Numbered from the stretch's first letter, positions 1 to 8,812 are shown. The stretch is 64,000 nt of DNA from Devosia sp. XK-2 (GCF_037113415.1 NZ_CP146608.1:640501-704500), one strand, 5' to 3'. Notes: a model not told the origin generated them from the sequence alone. A program made the numbers and translations.

Positions 1-53
1 AGCTATCGGGCGTTCCAGGGCCTGTTGCACAATTCCCGTTGATCAGGTCTAAG

Positions 54-80
54 GTCGGGCTTTCCGTTCAAGAGCCCGAC
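54..80. other. Inverted repeat just upstream of the first gene
   Basis: GTCGGGCT (54-61) and AGCCCGAC (73-80) form a perfect 8-bp stem with an 11-nt loop, ending 4 nt before the ATG at 85. No T-run follows, so it is not a classical terminator for this strand. It could be the tail of an upstream gene or a structure over the ribosome binding site. The upstream context is outside the window. Confidence 0.35.
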
Positions 81-84
81 CGTC

Positions 85-666
85 ATGACATCAGAATTCG
101 GCGATCTGCCAGAATCCCTTCTTCGTCTCGACGACGTGCTGCTCAATGGCGGCGATGACGCCATGCTCCTCACCGAGCTGGATGGTTTTCTCTGCGCCAT
201 TGCGGTCAGTCCGGGGCCGATTGCCAAATCCGAATATTGGCCCTTTGACTGGGCCGCCGATGAGCGCGGCATGCCATTGCCTGGCTTTGAAGAGTTCGAG
301 GCCTTGGTCGATGCGCGCCTGGTCGATATCGAAACCGAATTGGCCGCCGGCGAATATGGCCCGCTCTATGAGGTGGACGACGACACCGGCGAAATCATCT
401 GGCAGGCCTGGATCGCAGGCTTCCAGCAGGCCATGCTGCTCCGCTATGACGCTTGGGATGCGCTGCTGCGCGACACCGATGATGACGAACGGGGCGAGGC
501 GGCCATGGGGTTGGCCTCCGGCCTGATGCTGTCCGACCCGACCAACCATCCCGACGATACGGCGAGCGACGACGATTGGGCGCAATATGACGCCGCCATG
601 AGCGCCATGCCCGAAGTGCTCGCGCAGGTTGCCGTGCTGCTCTATCGGCTGCACAAGCAGAACTAG
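85..666 (+). CDS. UPF0149 (YecA/YgfB-like) family protein
   Basis: This is a 193-residue acidic protein that resembles the UPF0149 family: an N-terminal helix pair, a conserved TELDGFLCAI stretch near residues 30-40, then W-A-GF and ending LLYRLHKQN. Many YecA-type proteins carry a C-terminal zinc-binding SEC-C motif (Cys/His cluster); none is present here, so this is the short form. No enzymatic function is established for the family. The start is the ATG at 85; the upstream Shine-Dalgarno signal is weak. The TAG stop lies exactly at the left CTAG end of a palindromic repeat that separates it from the convergent ABC transporter operon. The family assignment is from recognisable sequence pattern; the role is unknown. 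Confidence 0.8.
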   Translation: MTSEFGDLPESLLRLDDVLLNGGDDAMLLTELDGFLCAIAVSPGPIAKSEYWPFDWAADERGMPLPGFEEFEALVDARLVDIETELAAGEYGPLYEVDDDTGEIIWQAWIAGFQQAMLLRYDAWDALLRDTDDDERGEAAMGLASGLMLSDPTNHPDDTASDDDWAQYDAAMSAMPEVLAQVAVLLYRLHKQN

Positions 667-749
667 AGCGTTTCCAGCAAAAATGGCGACGGTTCTGCTC
701 CTCGGGCCTCGACCCGAGGATCGGAAACGCGACAAACAAAATGCCCTAG
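663..749. repeat. CTAG-bounded palindromic element, copy 1
   Basis: This 87-bp element runs from CTAG (663-666) to CTAG (746-749). GCGTTTCC (668-675) pairs with GGAAACGC (723-730), and inside that CTCGGG (701-706) pairs with CCCGAG (713-718). The left CTAG contains the TAG stop of the UPF0149 gene; the right CTAG read on the minus strand contains the TAG stop of the ABC ATPase gene. The element therefore fills the whole gap between two convergent genes and may act as a bidirectional terminator (inference). A close relative lies at 31931-32056. Confidence 0.85.
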
Positions 750-2308
750 GCGACTTCGGGCAGCCGCGCCTCCATCAGGGCCTTGGTCAGTGGATGCTGC
801 GGCTTGGCAAATAGCTGCTCCGGCGTTGCCGCCTCGACAATCCGCCCCTTTTCCATCACCAGCACCCGGTCGGCCATGGCGGCGACCATGTCTAGGTCGT
901 GGCTGATGATGAGATAGGTCAGGCCGTGTTCCGCCCGCAGGCGGGACAGGAGGGCGAGCACCTCGCCGCGCACTGACACATCCAGCGCCGAAACCGGTTC
1001 ATCCAGCACCAAAAGCCGCGGTCGCGTCACCAGCGCCCGTGCAATGGCCAGTCGTTGCCGCTGCCCGCCCGAAAATTCGTGCGGATAGCGTGCCAGCATG
1101 TCCCTGGGCAGTCCCACCGCTTCAATGGCTTCATGCATCCGCGCCTCATGCGCCTGCCGCGACATCTGGCCCAGCAGATGCAGCGGCTCGCCCAAGGACG
1201 CCCCGATTGTCATGCGCGGGTCGAAACTGCTGAACGGGTCCTGGAACACCAGCGACATGCCGGCCCGCAGGAGCGGCGGCAGGTCGCGGCCGCGATAGGC
1301 GGCGCCGTCGAAAACTAGGCGCCCCCCGCTCACATCGTCCAGACCGACGATCATGCGCGCCAATGTGGTTTTGCCGCAGCCCGAGGGGCCCACAAGCGCC
1401 ACGCATTCGCCTGTCGCGATTCCGAGGTCCACGGCCTTTACGGCATGTACGGGTGCCTTGCGCCAAAGCCAGAACCCGCCCTGGCGATAGACACGGCTCA
1501 CAGCCTCCGCCTGCAGGAGCGGCGCCTCATCTGTCTGCTGTGCCGCGGGCGCTATGTCGCGCCGCACCATCCGGCTTGCGGCCAGAAGCTGGCGCGTATA
1601 ATCCGCCCGCGGGCTCTTAAAGACCGTGTCGGCTTCGCCTTCCTCGACCACTTGCCCGGCGCGCATCACCACGACATGTGTACACAGCGCCGCCACCGCC
1701 CTTATGTCATGGCTGATAAAGAGCAAGGTCATGTTCCGGCGTCGGCATACCTCCAGGATCAGATCGAGCACCTTGCGCTGGGTGATGACATCGAGGGCCG
1801 AGGTCGGCTCATCCGCGATCATCAGGTCCGGGCGGCTGGCCAGGGCCATGGCGATCATCGCTCTCTGCCTTTGCCCGCCGGAAAGCTGATGTGGATAGCG
1901 CCCGCCATGCGCCGGATCCAGCCCCACCTCGTCCAGCAGATCGGGCAGATCCGCCATGTCATCGGCGCCGGCCAGGCCCATCGCCTCCTGGATTTGCGCG
2001 CCGACCGTCATCAGCGGATTGAGCGCGGTCATCGGTTCCTGGAACACCATGCCGATGCGCTTACCGCGCAGCCGCGCCATCTCCCGCTCCGCCTGGGGCA
2101 GGGGCACGCCGTCGAACCGAACCGCGCCGGAAAGGCGCGCAGCCTCAGGCACCAGCCCGGCAATCGCCAATGCCGTCAGCGATTTGCCCGATCCGCTTTC
2201 CCCAATGATGCCGAACCGTTCGCCGGGCGCGATTTGCAGCGACAGCCCCGCCACCGCCAGGTTCTGGCCAAAGGCAATGGTGAGGTCTGTGATATCAACC
2301 AGCGCCAT
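746..2308 (-). CDS. Peptide-type ABC transporter, fused double ATP-binding protein
   Basis: This 520-residue protein has two complete ABC ATPase domains in tandem, equivalent to a DppD-DppF fusion (YejF-like), and powers import through the two permeases encoded upstream. Domain 1 has Walker A GESGSGKS at residues 36-43, signature LSGGQRQR near 140 and Walker B LMIADEP near 160. Domain 2 has Walker A GPSGCGKT near 305, signature FSGGQRQR near 415 and Walker B LLVLDEP near 435. A full set of motifs in both halves argues that both sites can hydrolyse ATP. The ATG at 2308 lies within the end of the upstream permease gene (14-nt overlap), suggesting translational coupling. The substrate is a peptide or similar oligomer by family, not shown here. 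Confidence 0.95.
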   Translation of the reverse strand: MALVDITDLTIAFGQNLAVAGLSLQIAPGERFGIIGESGSGKSLTALAIAGLVPEAARLSGAVRFDGVPLPQAEREMARLRGKRIGMVFQEPMTALNPLMTVGAQIQEAMGLAGADDMADLPDLLDEVGLDPAHGGRYPHQLSGGQRQRAMIAMALASRPDLMIADEPTSALDVITQRKVLDLILEVCRRRNMTLLFISHDIRAVAALCTHVVVMRAGQVVEEGEADTVFKSPRADYTRQLLAASRMVRRDIAPAAQQTDEAPLLQAEAVSRVYRQGGFWLWRKAPVHAVKAVDLGIATGECVALVGPSGCGKTTLARMIVGLDDVSGGRLVFDGAAYRGRDLPPLLRAGMSLVFQDPFSSFDPRMTIGASLGEPLHLLGQMSRQAHEARMHEAIEAVGLPRDMLARYPHEFSGGQRQRLAIARALVTRPRLLVLDEPVSALDVSVRGEVLALLSRLRAEHGLTYLIISHDLDMVAAMADRVLVMEKGRIVEAATPEQLFAKPQHPLTKALMEARLPEVA

Positions 2309-3143
2309 GGCTCAGCCCTTCATGTCTGAGGCGCGGGTCCATGGCATCGCGCAATCCGTCTCCGGCAATATTGAGCGCAATGACGATCAAGACGATCGTC
2401 AGCCCCGGCACCAGGCTGAGGCTGGGATGGATCAGAAACAGGCTCTGCGCGTCGCGCAGCATCAGCCCCAGGCTCGTCTCGGGCGGCTGTGTTCCCAACC
2501 CGATATAGCTCAGGCCCGCCTCGGCCAGAATGCCCAGTGAGAGCTGAATTGTGCCCTGTACGATCAACAGGCTCATAATATTGGGCAGCAAGTGCCGCGC
2601 GGCGATGGCGGCGCGTCCCAACCCGGCCAGCCGCGCCGCGGCCACATAGTCCTGCGTCGCGATGGCCAGGGCGCCGCCCCGCGCCACCCGCGCGAAAACC
2701 GGAACATTGAATATGCCGATGGCAATGGTGGCATTGGTCGCACCCGGCCCGGCCAGTGTCGCGATCAGAATGGCCACCACAACGGCCGGGAAGGCGAAGG
2801 TGAGATCGGAAAGGCGCAACACCAGCCATTCCACCGCGCCGCCCCAGGCCACCGCCGCCAGCCCCAGCGGCACCCCGATCCCCGCCCCGATCACGACCCC
2901 GAGCGAGGCGACGACGAAACTGGTCAGCGTGCCGCTCATCACCAGGGAAAGCATGTCGCGTCCCAAATGGTCGGTGCCCAGCCAGTGCTCCGGCCCCGGC
3001 GCCATGAAGCGCCGCGCAATAGCGATCTGTTCGATGGGATAGGGCGTCCACCACAGCGAGACGACGCCCAATAGGGCAAAGATCAGGGCCGCAGCCAGGC
3101 CTGCCGCGAGACCGGGATGGTGCCGGATCGTCTGCCAGTTCAT
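2295..3143 (-). CDS. Peptide-type ABC transporter permease (DppC-like)
   Basis: This 282-residue inner-membrane permease belongs to the binding-protein-dependent transport family. The N-terminal PGLAAGLAAALIFALLGVVSLWW is the first membrane helix, followed by the periplasmic APGPEHWLGTDHLGRDMLS stretch typical of DppC/OppC proteins. The coupling loop contains EAGLSYIGLGTQPPETSLG, the hallmark region of the C-type permease. Its ATG overlaps the stop of the upstream DppB-like gene by 4 nt, and its end overlaps the ATPase gene, so the three are one transcription unit. It should pair with the DppB-like subunit to form the channel. Confidence 0.94.
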   Translation of the reverse strand: MNWQTIRHHPGLAAGLAAALIFALLGVVSLWWTPYPIEQIAIARRFMAPGPEHWLGTDHLGRDMLSLVMSGTLTSFVVASLGVVIGAGIGVPLGLAAVAWGGAVEWLVLRLSDLTFAFPAVVVAILIATLAGPGATNATIAIGIFNVPVFARVARGGALAIATQDYVAAARLAGLGRAAIAARHLLPNIMSLLIVQGTIQLSLGILAEAGLSYIGLGTQPPETSLGLMLRDAQSLFLIHPSLSLVPGLTIVLIVIALNIAGDGLRDAMDPRLRHEGLSHGAG

Positions 3144-4090
3144 GCGTCCCGCCCCCTCAGTCGTGGGTCCACCAGGGCGTAGCAGAGATCGGTTACCAGC
3201 ATGGTGGCCGTGGTCACCACCACCAGCACCATGGTCGCGCCGCCCACCAGCACCAGGTCCCTTTCGGAAATGGCGGTGAAGATCAGCCGCCCCAGCCCGG
3301 GCAGGTAGAACACATTCTCCACAATGATCGTACCGGCGATCAGATAAGCGAATTGCAGACCCAATATGGTCAGCACCGGCAATAGGGCATTGCGCACTCC
3401 ATGCCGCCAGATCGCCTCGCTCTTGGTCATGCCCTTGGCCCGCGCCGTGCGGATGAAATCCTGCTCGGTCACATCGACCAGCGCCGTCCGCATCACCCGC
3501 GCCAGGATCGAGGCTTGCGGCAGCGCCAGCGCCAGCCCAGGCAGGATCAGGCCTTTAAGAGCCGCCCCCGCATCCTCGCTCCAGGGCACGAAACCGCCAG
3601 TAGGCAGCCAGCGCAGCGTCACCGCAAAGACCAGCGTCAGCAACATGCCGAACCAGAAATTGGGAACTGCAACACCTGTCTGTGCCAGCACCATAAGCGC
3701 GGTATCGGTCGCCTTGCCCCGCCGCATCGCGGCCAGAATGCCGATGGGCAGGCCGACGGCCACCGAAACCACCATGGCGATCAGCGAGAGCGGCAGGGTC
3801 ACCGCCATCCGGTCGGCTATCAGCCCGGCGACGGGCAGTCTCTGAGTGGTGGAAAGGCCGAAATCCCCCGCCAGCATCCCTCCGACCCAGCGCAGGAAAC
3901 GCATATGCGCAGGCGCATCGAGCCCCATCTGTGTCCGCAGTGCCGCGACCGCCTCGGGTGTGGCATTGATGCCCAGAATGAACCGTGCCGGATCGCCGGG
4001 CAGCAGGTCGAGGAGAAGGAAGATGATCAATGCTGCGACAAGCAGCGTTGCGATAAATCCGGCAATGCGGCGGATGAGGAAAAGGGTCAT
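3140..4090 (-). CDS. Peptide-type ABC transporter permease (DppB-like)
   Basis: This 316-residue inner-membrane permease shows the DppB/OppB pattern: N-terminal LIRRIAGFIATLLVAALIIFLLLDLLPGDPA, the periplasmic LGLDAPAHMRFLRWVGGMLAGDFG-like region, and the cytoplasmic EAA loop DFIRTARAKGMTKSEAIWRHGVRNALLPVLT. About six membrane helices are visible. It follows the binding-protein gene after a 93-nt gap that holds a strong hairpin, and overlaps the next permease by an ATGA. It forms the translocation path together with the DppC-like subunit. Confidence 0.94.
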   Translation of the reverse strand: MTLFLIRRIAGFIATLLVAALIIFLLLDLLPGDPARFILGINATPEAVAALRTQMGLDAPAHMRFLRWVGGMLAGDFGLSTTQRLPVAGLIADRMAVTLPLSLIAMVVSVAVGLPIGILAAMRRGKATDTALMVLAQTGVAVPNFWFGMLLTLVFAVTLRWLPTGGFVPWSEDAGAALKGLILPGLALALPQASILARVMRTALVDVTEQDFIRTARAKGMTKSEAIWRHGVRNALLPVLTILGLQFAYLIAGTIIVENVFYLPGLGRLIFTAISERDLVLVGGATMVLVVVTTATMLVTDLCYALVDPRLRGRDA

Positions 4091-4115
4091 GCGGCTTCGC
4101 CTGCATAAGCACGGA

Positions 4116-4144
4116 GCCGCCCTCGGATCACGTCCGAGGGCGGC
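4116..4144 (-). terminator. Stem-loop between binding-protein and permease genes
   Basis: GCCGCCCTCGGA (4116-4127) and TCCGAGGGCGGC (4133-4144) form a perfect 12-bp stem with a 5-nt loop. It lies after the stop of the substrate-binding protein gene and before the permease gene on the minus strand. No clear U-run follows. Such hairpins in importer operons are known to stabilise the binding-protein message or attenuate read-through; that role is inferred here. Confidence 0.6.
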
Positions 4145-4183
4145 GCGGCAATTGTGGCGACGGCGGAGTGGCGCCGGAGCGGA

Positions 4184-5662
4184 TCACTCCACCCAGTGAA
4201 TATCGCGCAGCACCACGCCTTCCACTGGTGCGTTCTGCCACATGCCTTCGAGCTTGGCGTTCCACACCCCGGTCTGGGCCAGTTCGAACAGATAGCCGTT
4301 GACCGCATCCTTGGCGATAATGGTCTGGATGGCCTGCGCCAGCCGCTTGCGCTCCGCCTCGCCAGTCGTGGCGTTGAGCGTCTCATTGAGCGACTGAACT
4401 TCAGGATTGTCATAGCCGAAGTAGTAGTCGGGGTTGGCATAGATGCCAATATCGAAGGGCTCGACATGGCTGATGATGGTCAGGTCGAAATCCTTGTTGG
4501 CAAACACATCTTCCAGCCATTGTGCCCATTCCATATTGATCAGTTCCAGCCTGATGCCGACCTCGGCGAACTGGCTGGCAATGATCTGCCCCGATAGCCG
4601 CGCATAAGCGACCGGCGGCAATTTCAGCGTCGCGGAAAATCCATCCGCATAGCCGGCCTCGGCCAAGAGCGCCTTGGCCTTTTCCACGTCGTGCGGATAG
4701 GTGTCGACGAGGTCGAGATAATAGGGATGGTGCGGCGCAAAATGCGTGCCGATAGGCACGCCATAGCCATAGGTGGCGCCATCGATGATTTCCTGCCGGT
4801 CCAGCGCATGCGCCATGGCCTGGCGCACCCGCAGATCGGTGAAAGGCTCTTTCCGGTTATTGGTGGACAGGATGGTCTCGCCCTCGGTCGAACCGACAAG
4901 CACCTTGAATTGCGGATTGTTCTCAAACACCGCCAGGGCCTCGGTGGCGAAATTATTGGTGCCATCCACATCGCCGGCCAAAAGCGCATTGGTCAGCGTT
5001 GCCGTATCGGAAATGAACACATAACTGGCTTTGGTCAGCGCCGGTTTTTCGCCCCAATAGGGACCATATTGCTCCAGCACCACCCGGCTGCCGCGATCCC
5101 ATTGGATGAAGGCGAAGGGCCCCGTGCCGATCGGCTCGGCGCCATTATTCTCTGCGCTTTCCGGCGCCACGATCACCGCATCGCCCCGCCCGAGATTGAA
5201 CAGAAACAGTCCATCGGGCCGCGACAGGTTAAATTCCACAGTGGTCGGGTCCACCACGCTCACCGCAGAGATCGGCTCATAGAGCGCCTTTTGCGCGTTG
5301 ACACTGTCCTCGGCCAGCAATCGCTCGAAGGTGAATTTCACATCTTCGGCGTCAAATGCCGTGCCGTCATGGAAGGTCACGTCCTCGTGCAGGTCAAAGC
5401 GATAGGTCAGCCCATCATCGGAAATGGTCCAGCTTTTCGCCAGCCCCGGCTGCACCGCGCCGGTCTGGTCGATCCGCACCAGCCCCTCAAAGACATTTTG
5501 ATAGACCACCACGTCGATAGCCTCGGCGGTCCCCGCCGTCGGGTCCAGCGCCGGCGGCTCGAGGGCGACCCCGATGCGGATTTCGGTGGGCTGGGCCAGA
5601 ACCGGGCCTGCTGCCAGCATCAGGCCTGCCGCCGCCAGTGCCAGGGTCTTGCGCGCAATCAT
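4184..5662 (-). CDS. Peptide-type ABC transporter substrate-binding protein
   Basis: This is a 492-residue periplasmic solute-binding protein of family 5 (SBP_bac_5). Residues 1-24 (MIARKTLALAAAGLMLAAGPVLAQ) form a clear signal peptide. The mature part begins with TEIRIGVALEPPALDPT and contains NVFEGLVRID and LAKSWTISDDGLTYRFDLHEDVTFHDGT, the family signature region. I moved the start to the ATG at 5662, because a good GGAGG sits 7-8 nt upstream and the longer reading frame would hide the signal peptide. It is the first gene of the importer operon and determines its substrate, which cannot be read from sequence. Confidence 0.93.
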   Translation of the reverse strand: MIARKTLALAAAGLMLAAGPVLAQPTEIRIGVALEPPALDPTAGTAEAIDVVVYQNVFEGLVRIDQTGAVQPGLAKSWTISDDGLTYRFDLHEDVTFHDGTAFDAEDVKFTFERLLAEDSVNAQKALYEPISAVSVVDPTTVEFNLSRPDGLFLFNLGRGDAVIVAPESAENNGAEPIGTGPFAFIQWDRGSRVVLEQYGPYWGEKPALTKASYVFISDTATLTNALLAGDVDGTNNFATEALAVFENNPQFKVLVGSTEGETILSTNNRKEPFTDLRVRQAMAHALDRQEIIDGATYGYGVPIGTHFAPHHPYYLDLVDTYPHDVEKAKALLAEAGYADGFSATLKLPPVAYARLSGQIIASQFAEVGIRLELINMEWAQWLEDVFANKDFDLTIISHVEPFDIGIYANPDYYFGYDNPEVQSLNETLNATTGEAERKRLAQAIQTIIAKDAVNGYLFELAQTGVWNAKLEGMWQNAPVEGVVLRDIHWVE

Positions 5663-5732
5663 GATGGTTCCTCCAAAAGGCCTGTGTCCGGACAACAGAT
5701 ATAGAGAACGCACGGGGCCATGTGTAGCGCGG

Positions 5733-8417
5733 CTACTCGGCCTCTTCTGCGTCCTCGCTCGCTTCGATCAGCCGCCGTTCATCGACCAGATCGGCGGGAA
5801 TTTTGAGCGTGAACAGCATGCCCTCTGCACCGGCCGGATCGACCGACAGCGATACCGCATTGACCGCCAGCAAGGAACGGGTCAGCGCCAGGCCCACGCT
5901 TGAGCGCACCGGCCGCAAAATCTGTCCTTCGCGTCCCACGCCATCGCGGAACACCACGAAGCGCTCAGCCATGTCGACCGCATTGGCCGATCCGTCGCGT
6001 ACATGAATGGCAATTGAGCCATCGTCATGCCGTTGCGCCGAGATAACCACCGCGCCGCCCATGGGCGTCTGGTCGATGGCGCTGGCCAAAAGGTTCAACA
6101 CCGCCTGTGCCAGCGATGCGCGGTCGGCGGTGACGCGCGGCAGCATTTCGGAAATGGCATTGCGCACGATCACCCGCGCGCCATTGGCCTGGTCGCGAAT
6201 GCGCAGCACGCATTGCTCGAGCAGGCCGGTCATGTCCAGGCTCGCGCGCTGCGGCAGATAGCGGCCATCGCGCAATCGCGCATAATCGTCCAGCTCGTCC
6301 ACCAGGGCGGCGATTTCCTGGCCCGCCTGCGCAATATCGTCCGCATAGGCGGCGTAGCGCTCATTCTCCAATTCGCCGAAGGCCTTGGAGCGGATAATGT
6401 CGGAGAACCCGATAATGGTATTGAGCGGGCGCCGCACGCCACGGCTGATCCGGCCCAATAGCGCCGGATCGATATCGCTGGCCGAGCCGATGCGGGCCGG
6501 GGAGATGTCGCGCAGCTTGACCAGCCCGAAATAGCCCGAGACCACGCCGGCCTGCCCTTGGGCAAACAGCAGGATATCGGCTTTGCCGTCTTCCGAACGC
6601 AAGGTCAGGCAGGGGCGGGCGGTTTCGGCAAAGCGGGCCGGACGTTCCAGAAATGCTCTCAGGGCAACCGCGTCGTCCCGTGCCACCAGCGCCGATATCG
6701 GCCGGCCCGTCATCGGCTTGCCGCCGCTCAGCATGGCAGTGGCCGCCGCGCTGGCCGCGCTCACCATGCCATTGCGATTGGCCTCTAGAAATCCGTCGCC
6801 GCGAATATCGGCAAAGGTCTGGGCGAAGGCCTTGACCGCATCCTCGTGGCCGGTGCGCACCTCGGTGGTGCTGGCCGACAGCATCAGGGCAGGGCGGCCA
6901 TGCCAGGAGATCGATTGCAGCCGCGCCGTAACCGGCACCAGCGTGCCGTCGCGCTGTACCAGATGGTTGACCGGACCGGCCTCTCGTCCTTCGGTCCCCA
7001 TCACCGGGAATATGGCGCCCAGCCCCGCATGGCGCAGACTCTCCACCGAGTCGTAGCCGACCATTTCGGTAATGGCGCGATTGGCGAACAGCACCTGCTG
7101 GTCGCGGAACACCAATATGCCCAGCGGCAAGCGGTTAAGCACCAGCGTTTCGCCGCCCAGATTGACCAACGCGCCCGAATTGCCTGGCGATTGCCCCGCC
7201 GGTAAAGCCGGTTCGGCCGGCGCCGCGGCCGATTGGCTGCGCTCGCCCACCCGGTCGTTGAGAATACGCGACAACTCGTCGAAATTGTATCGCGATACCC
7301 GCTCGACCTGCTCGGGATCGGGCGGCGGCGGCTCGGTGGCGGTCTGGGCCGGTTCGGCCTCATGCGCGGCGCCCGGCGTAAATCCGCGTCCGGTTATCTT
7401 ATAGAATTGCGTCGTCAGTGCTTGGACAAGGTCATCGGCCGGTGCCTCCGTCTCCGGCTCCGCCGACTCTTTGGGTGTCTCGACCGGCATGGGCGGCGTA
7501 TCGTCGGCCTCGGTCAGCGGCGTGTAGAGCGCCTCGTCGTCGGCCAGCTTTTCCACCAGCTCGCTCAGGCGTCGCGATACCCCCCGCAAGTCTTCCTCCG
7601 CCCCGTCCGGCGCCGGTCCGGTCTCCTGCGCTTCTTCGGGCGCGTCCTCGTCCAGCGCCTGGTCTTCGGCCACAGCCGCAATCGCCTCGAAAATGCTCGT
7701 CACTTCCGCGGGCGCCGCTGCCGCGCTGTCCGCCTCCTGCTCGTCCAGGGCGTCGGACCAGTGTTCGGGATCGTCGGTGCCCGCCGGCGGCTGGTGCGGC
7801 TCAGCCGGCGCATAGGCGGTTTCGGCATCGCCTTCCTGCCAGCTCTGCAGCTCGCGTAAATAGGCGGCGTCCTCGGCAATGGGCGCCGCTGTGCCCTCGG
7901 GCGCCACGGCCTCCTGTGCCATTGCGGCACTATCGCCCGGTTCGGCGTCGGTCTTCTCCGCTAGCTCGGCGGCCGGCAGTTGCGCGCTCTCGGCCTGCGC
8001 GGCCTCCAGCACGTCCGGCGCGATCGGGTCGACGCCCACGATCAGCAGCACCGCTTCATGGTCCTCCCAATTGAGCGGTGTGGTGGCGCAGGTGGCCGAT
8101 AGCGGCTTTTCTCCGGCCAGAAACTGAATACGGGCAAGGCTGGTGCGTCCCATCGAGCCCAGGCGGATGATCCGTGCGACCTGCCCCTTGATCGGTGCTG
8201 CGGGCGCCGCGCGCTTGAGACCATGTTTCTTGACCTTGGCATGGAACAGCGCGGCGGCGGCATTGGACCAGATCAGGCGTTGGCCATCCTGCGACCAGAG
8301 CCAGGCCGGGCGTGAATCATCCTCATGCTGCTGCACGCGGCGCGCATCGGGCAAATTGTTCCAGCGGTCATCCATGGACTGCCTTTGTCTGGTCGCGACC
8401 TCGTTGGCTTGTGCCAT
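5733..8417 (-). CDS. Large PAS-domain histidine-kinase-like protein with degenerate catalytic core
   Basis: This is an 894-residue protein with no membrane segment. An N-terminal PAS-like part (WLWSQDGQRLIWSNAAAALFHAK) is followed by about 220 residues of Ala/Glu/Asp-rich low-complexity linker, a PAS domain near 430-560 (LGILVFRDQQVLFANRAITEMVGY), and a HisKA/HATPase-like end. The H-box region reads ISRGVRRPLNTIIGFSDII, so the phosphoacceptor His is Arg659. The N-box reads NLLASAIDQTP, with Ser779 in place of the catalytic Asn. The G1 region is DGSANA rather than DTGxGI. The layout recalls the PdhS/DivJ/DivL kinases that feed CtrA in this group, of which DivL also lacks His. I infer a pseudokinase or scaffold. 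The gene ends 70 nt before the importer operon. Confidence 0.88.
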   Translation of the reverse strand: MAQANEVATRQRQSMDDRWNNLPDARRVQQHEDDSRPAWLWSQDGQRLIWSNAAAALFHAKVKKHGLKRAAPAAPIKGQVARIIRLGSMGRTSLARIQFLAGEKPLSATCATTPLNWEDHEAVLLIVGVDPIAPDVLEAAQAESAQLPAAELAEKTDAEPGDSAAMAQEAVAPEGTAAPIAEDAAYLRELQSWQEGDAETAYAPAEPHQPPAGTDDPEHWSDALDEQEADSAAAAPAEVTSIFEAIAAVAEDQALDEDAPEEAQETGPAPDGAEEDLRGVSRRLSELVEKLADDEALYTPLTEADDTPPMPVETPKESAEPETEAPADDLVQALTTQFYKITGRGFTPGAAHEAEPAQTATEPPPPDPEQVERVSRYNFDELSRILNDRVGERSQSAAAPAEPALPAGQSPGNSGALVNLGGETLVLNRLPLGILVFRDQQVLFANRAITEMVGYDSVESLRHAGLGAIFPVMGTEGREAGPVNHLVQRDGTLVPVTARLQSISWHGRPALMLSASTTEVRTGHEDAVKAFAQTFADIRGDGFLEANRNGMVSAASAAATAMLSGGKPMTGRPISALVARDDAVALRAFLERPARFAETARPCLTLRSEDGKADILLFAQGQAGVVSGYFGLVKLRDISPARIGSASDIDPALLGRISRGVRRPLNTIIGFSDIIRSKAFGELENERYAAYADDIAQAGQEIAALVDELDDYARLRDGRYLPQRASLDMTGLLEQCVLRIRDQANGARVIVRNAISEMLPRVTADRASLAQAVLNLLASAIDQTPMGGAVVISAQRHDDGSIAIHVRDGSANAVDMAERFVVFRDGVGREGQILRPVRSSVGLALTRSLLAVNAVSLSVDPAGAEGMLFTLKIPADLVDERRLIEASEDAEEAE

Positions 8418-8694
8418 TCCGGCACAAATGTCCGAGGTTCCTTAAGTGTTCTTCAATATAGTGCGGCGCGGAGCGAATCCAGCCCGGCCGCTCGCCCCTG
8501 ATCGAACTCTGGGACAATGGTTAAGTGCCCTTTCCTAAGGATTGGTCACGCCAGCTCACATAAATTGCTGGCGCGGCCGCCATTTTATGGCTCTGTCCAC
8601 AGGTCAAAATCGGTGCTTGTCATCAGGGCGATCTCGACCTATGTTCCGCCCGCTTTCGGATGCCGCCCTCGGGCAGCGCTCCGTTGCGGGTCCT

Positions 8695-8771
8695 GCCGCC
8701 TTAGCTCAGTTGGTTAGAGCGCTAGATTGTGGATCTAGAGGTCCTCCGTTCAATCCGGAGAGGCGGTACCA
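8695..8771 (+). tRNA. tRNA-His (GTG anticodon)
   Basis: A full cloverleaf can be drawn. The acceptor GCCGCCT (8695-8701) pairs with AGGCGGT (8761-8767) with G1-U72 at the end. The D arm starts GCTC. The anticodon stem CTAGA/TCTAG has loop TTGTGGA, with anticodon GTG at 8729-8731. The T arm is CTCCG-TTCAATC-CGGAG. The discriminator is A (8768) and CCA is encoded (8769-8771). The base before G1 is T, so there is no encoded G-1 and no C73. This matches the unusual tRNA-His of many alphaproteobacteria. The histidyl-tRNA synthetase gene lies 4.3 kb downstream. Confidence 0.95.
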
Positions 8772-8812
8772 CCCACCCACTCCCTTTATTCGTGGCGTGT
8801 CCGGACATGGCC

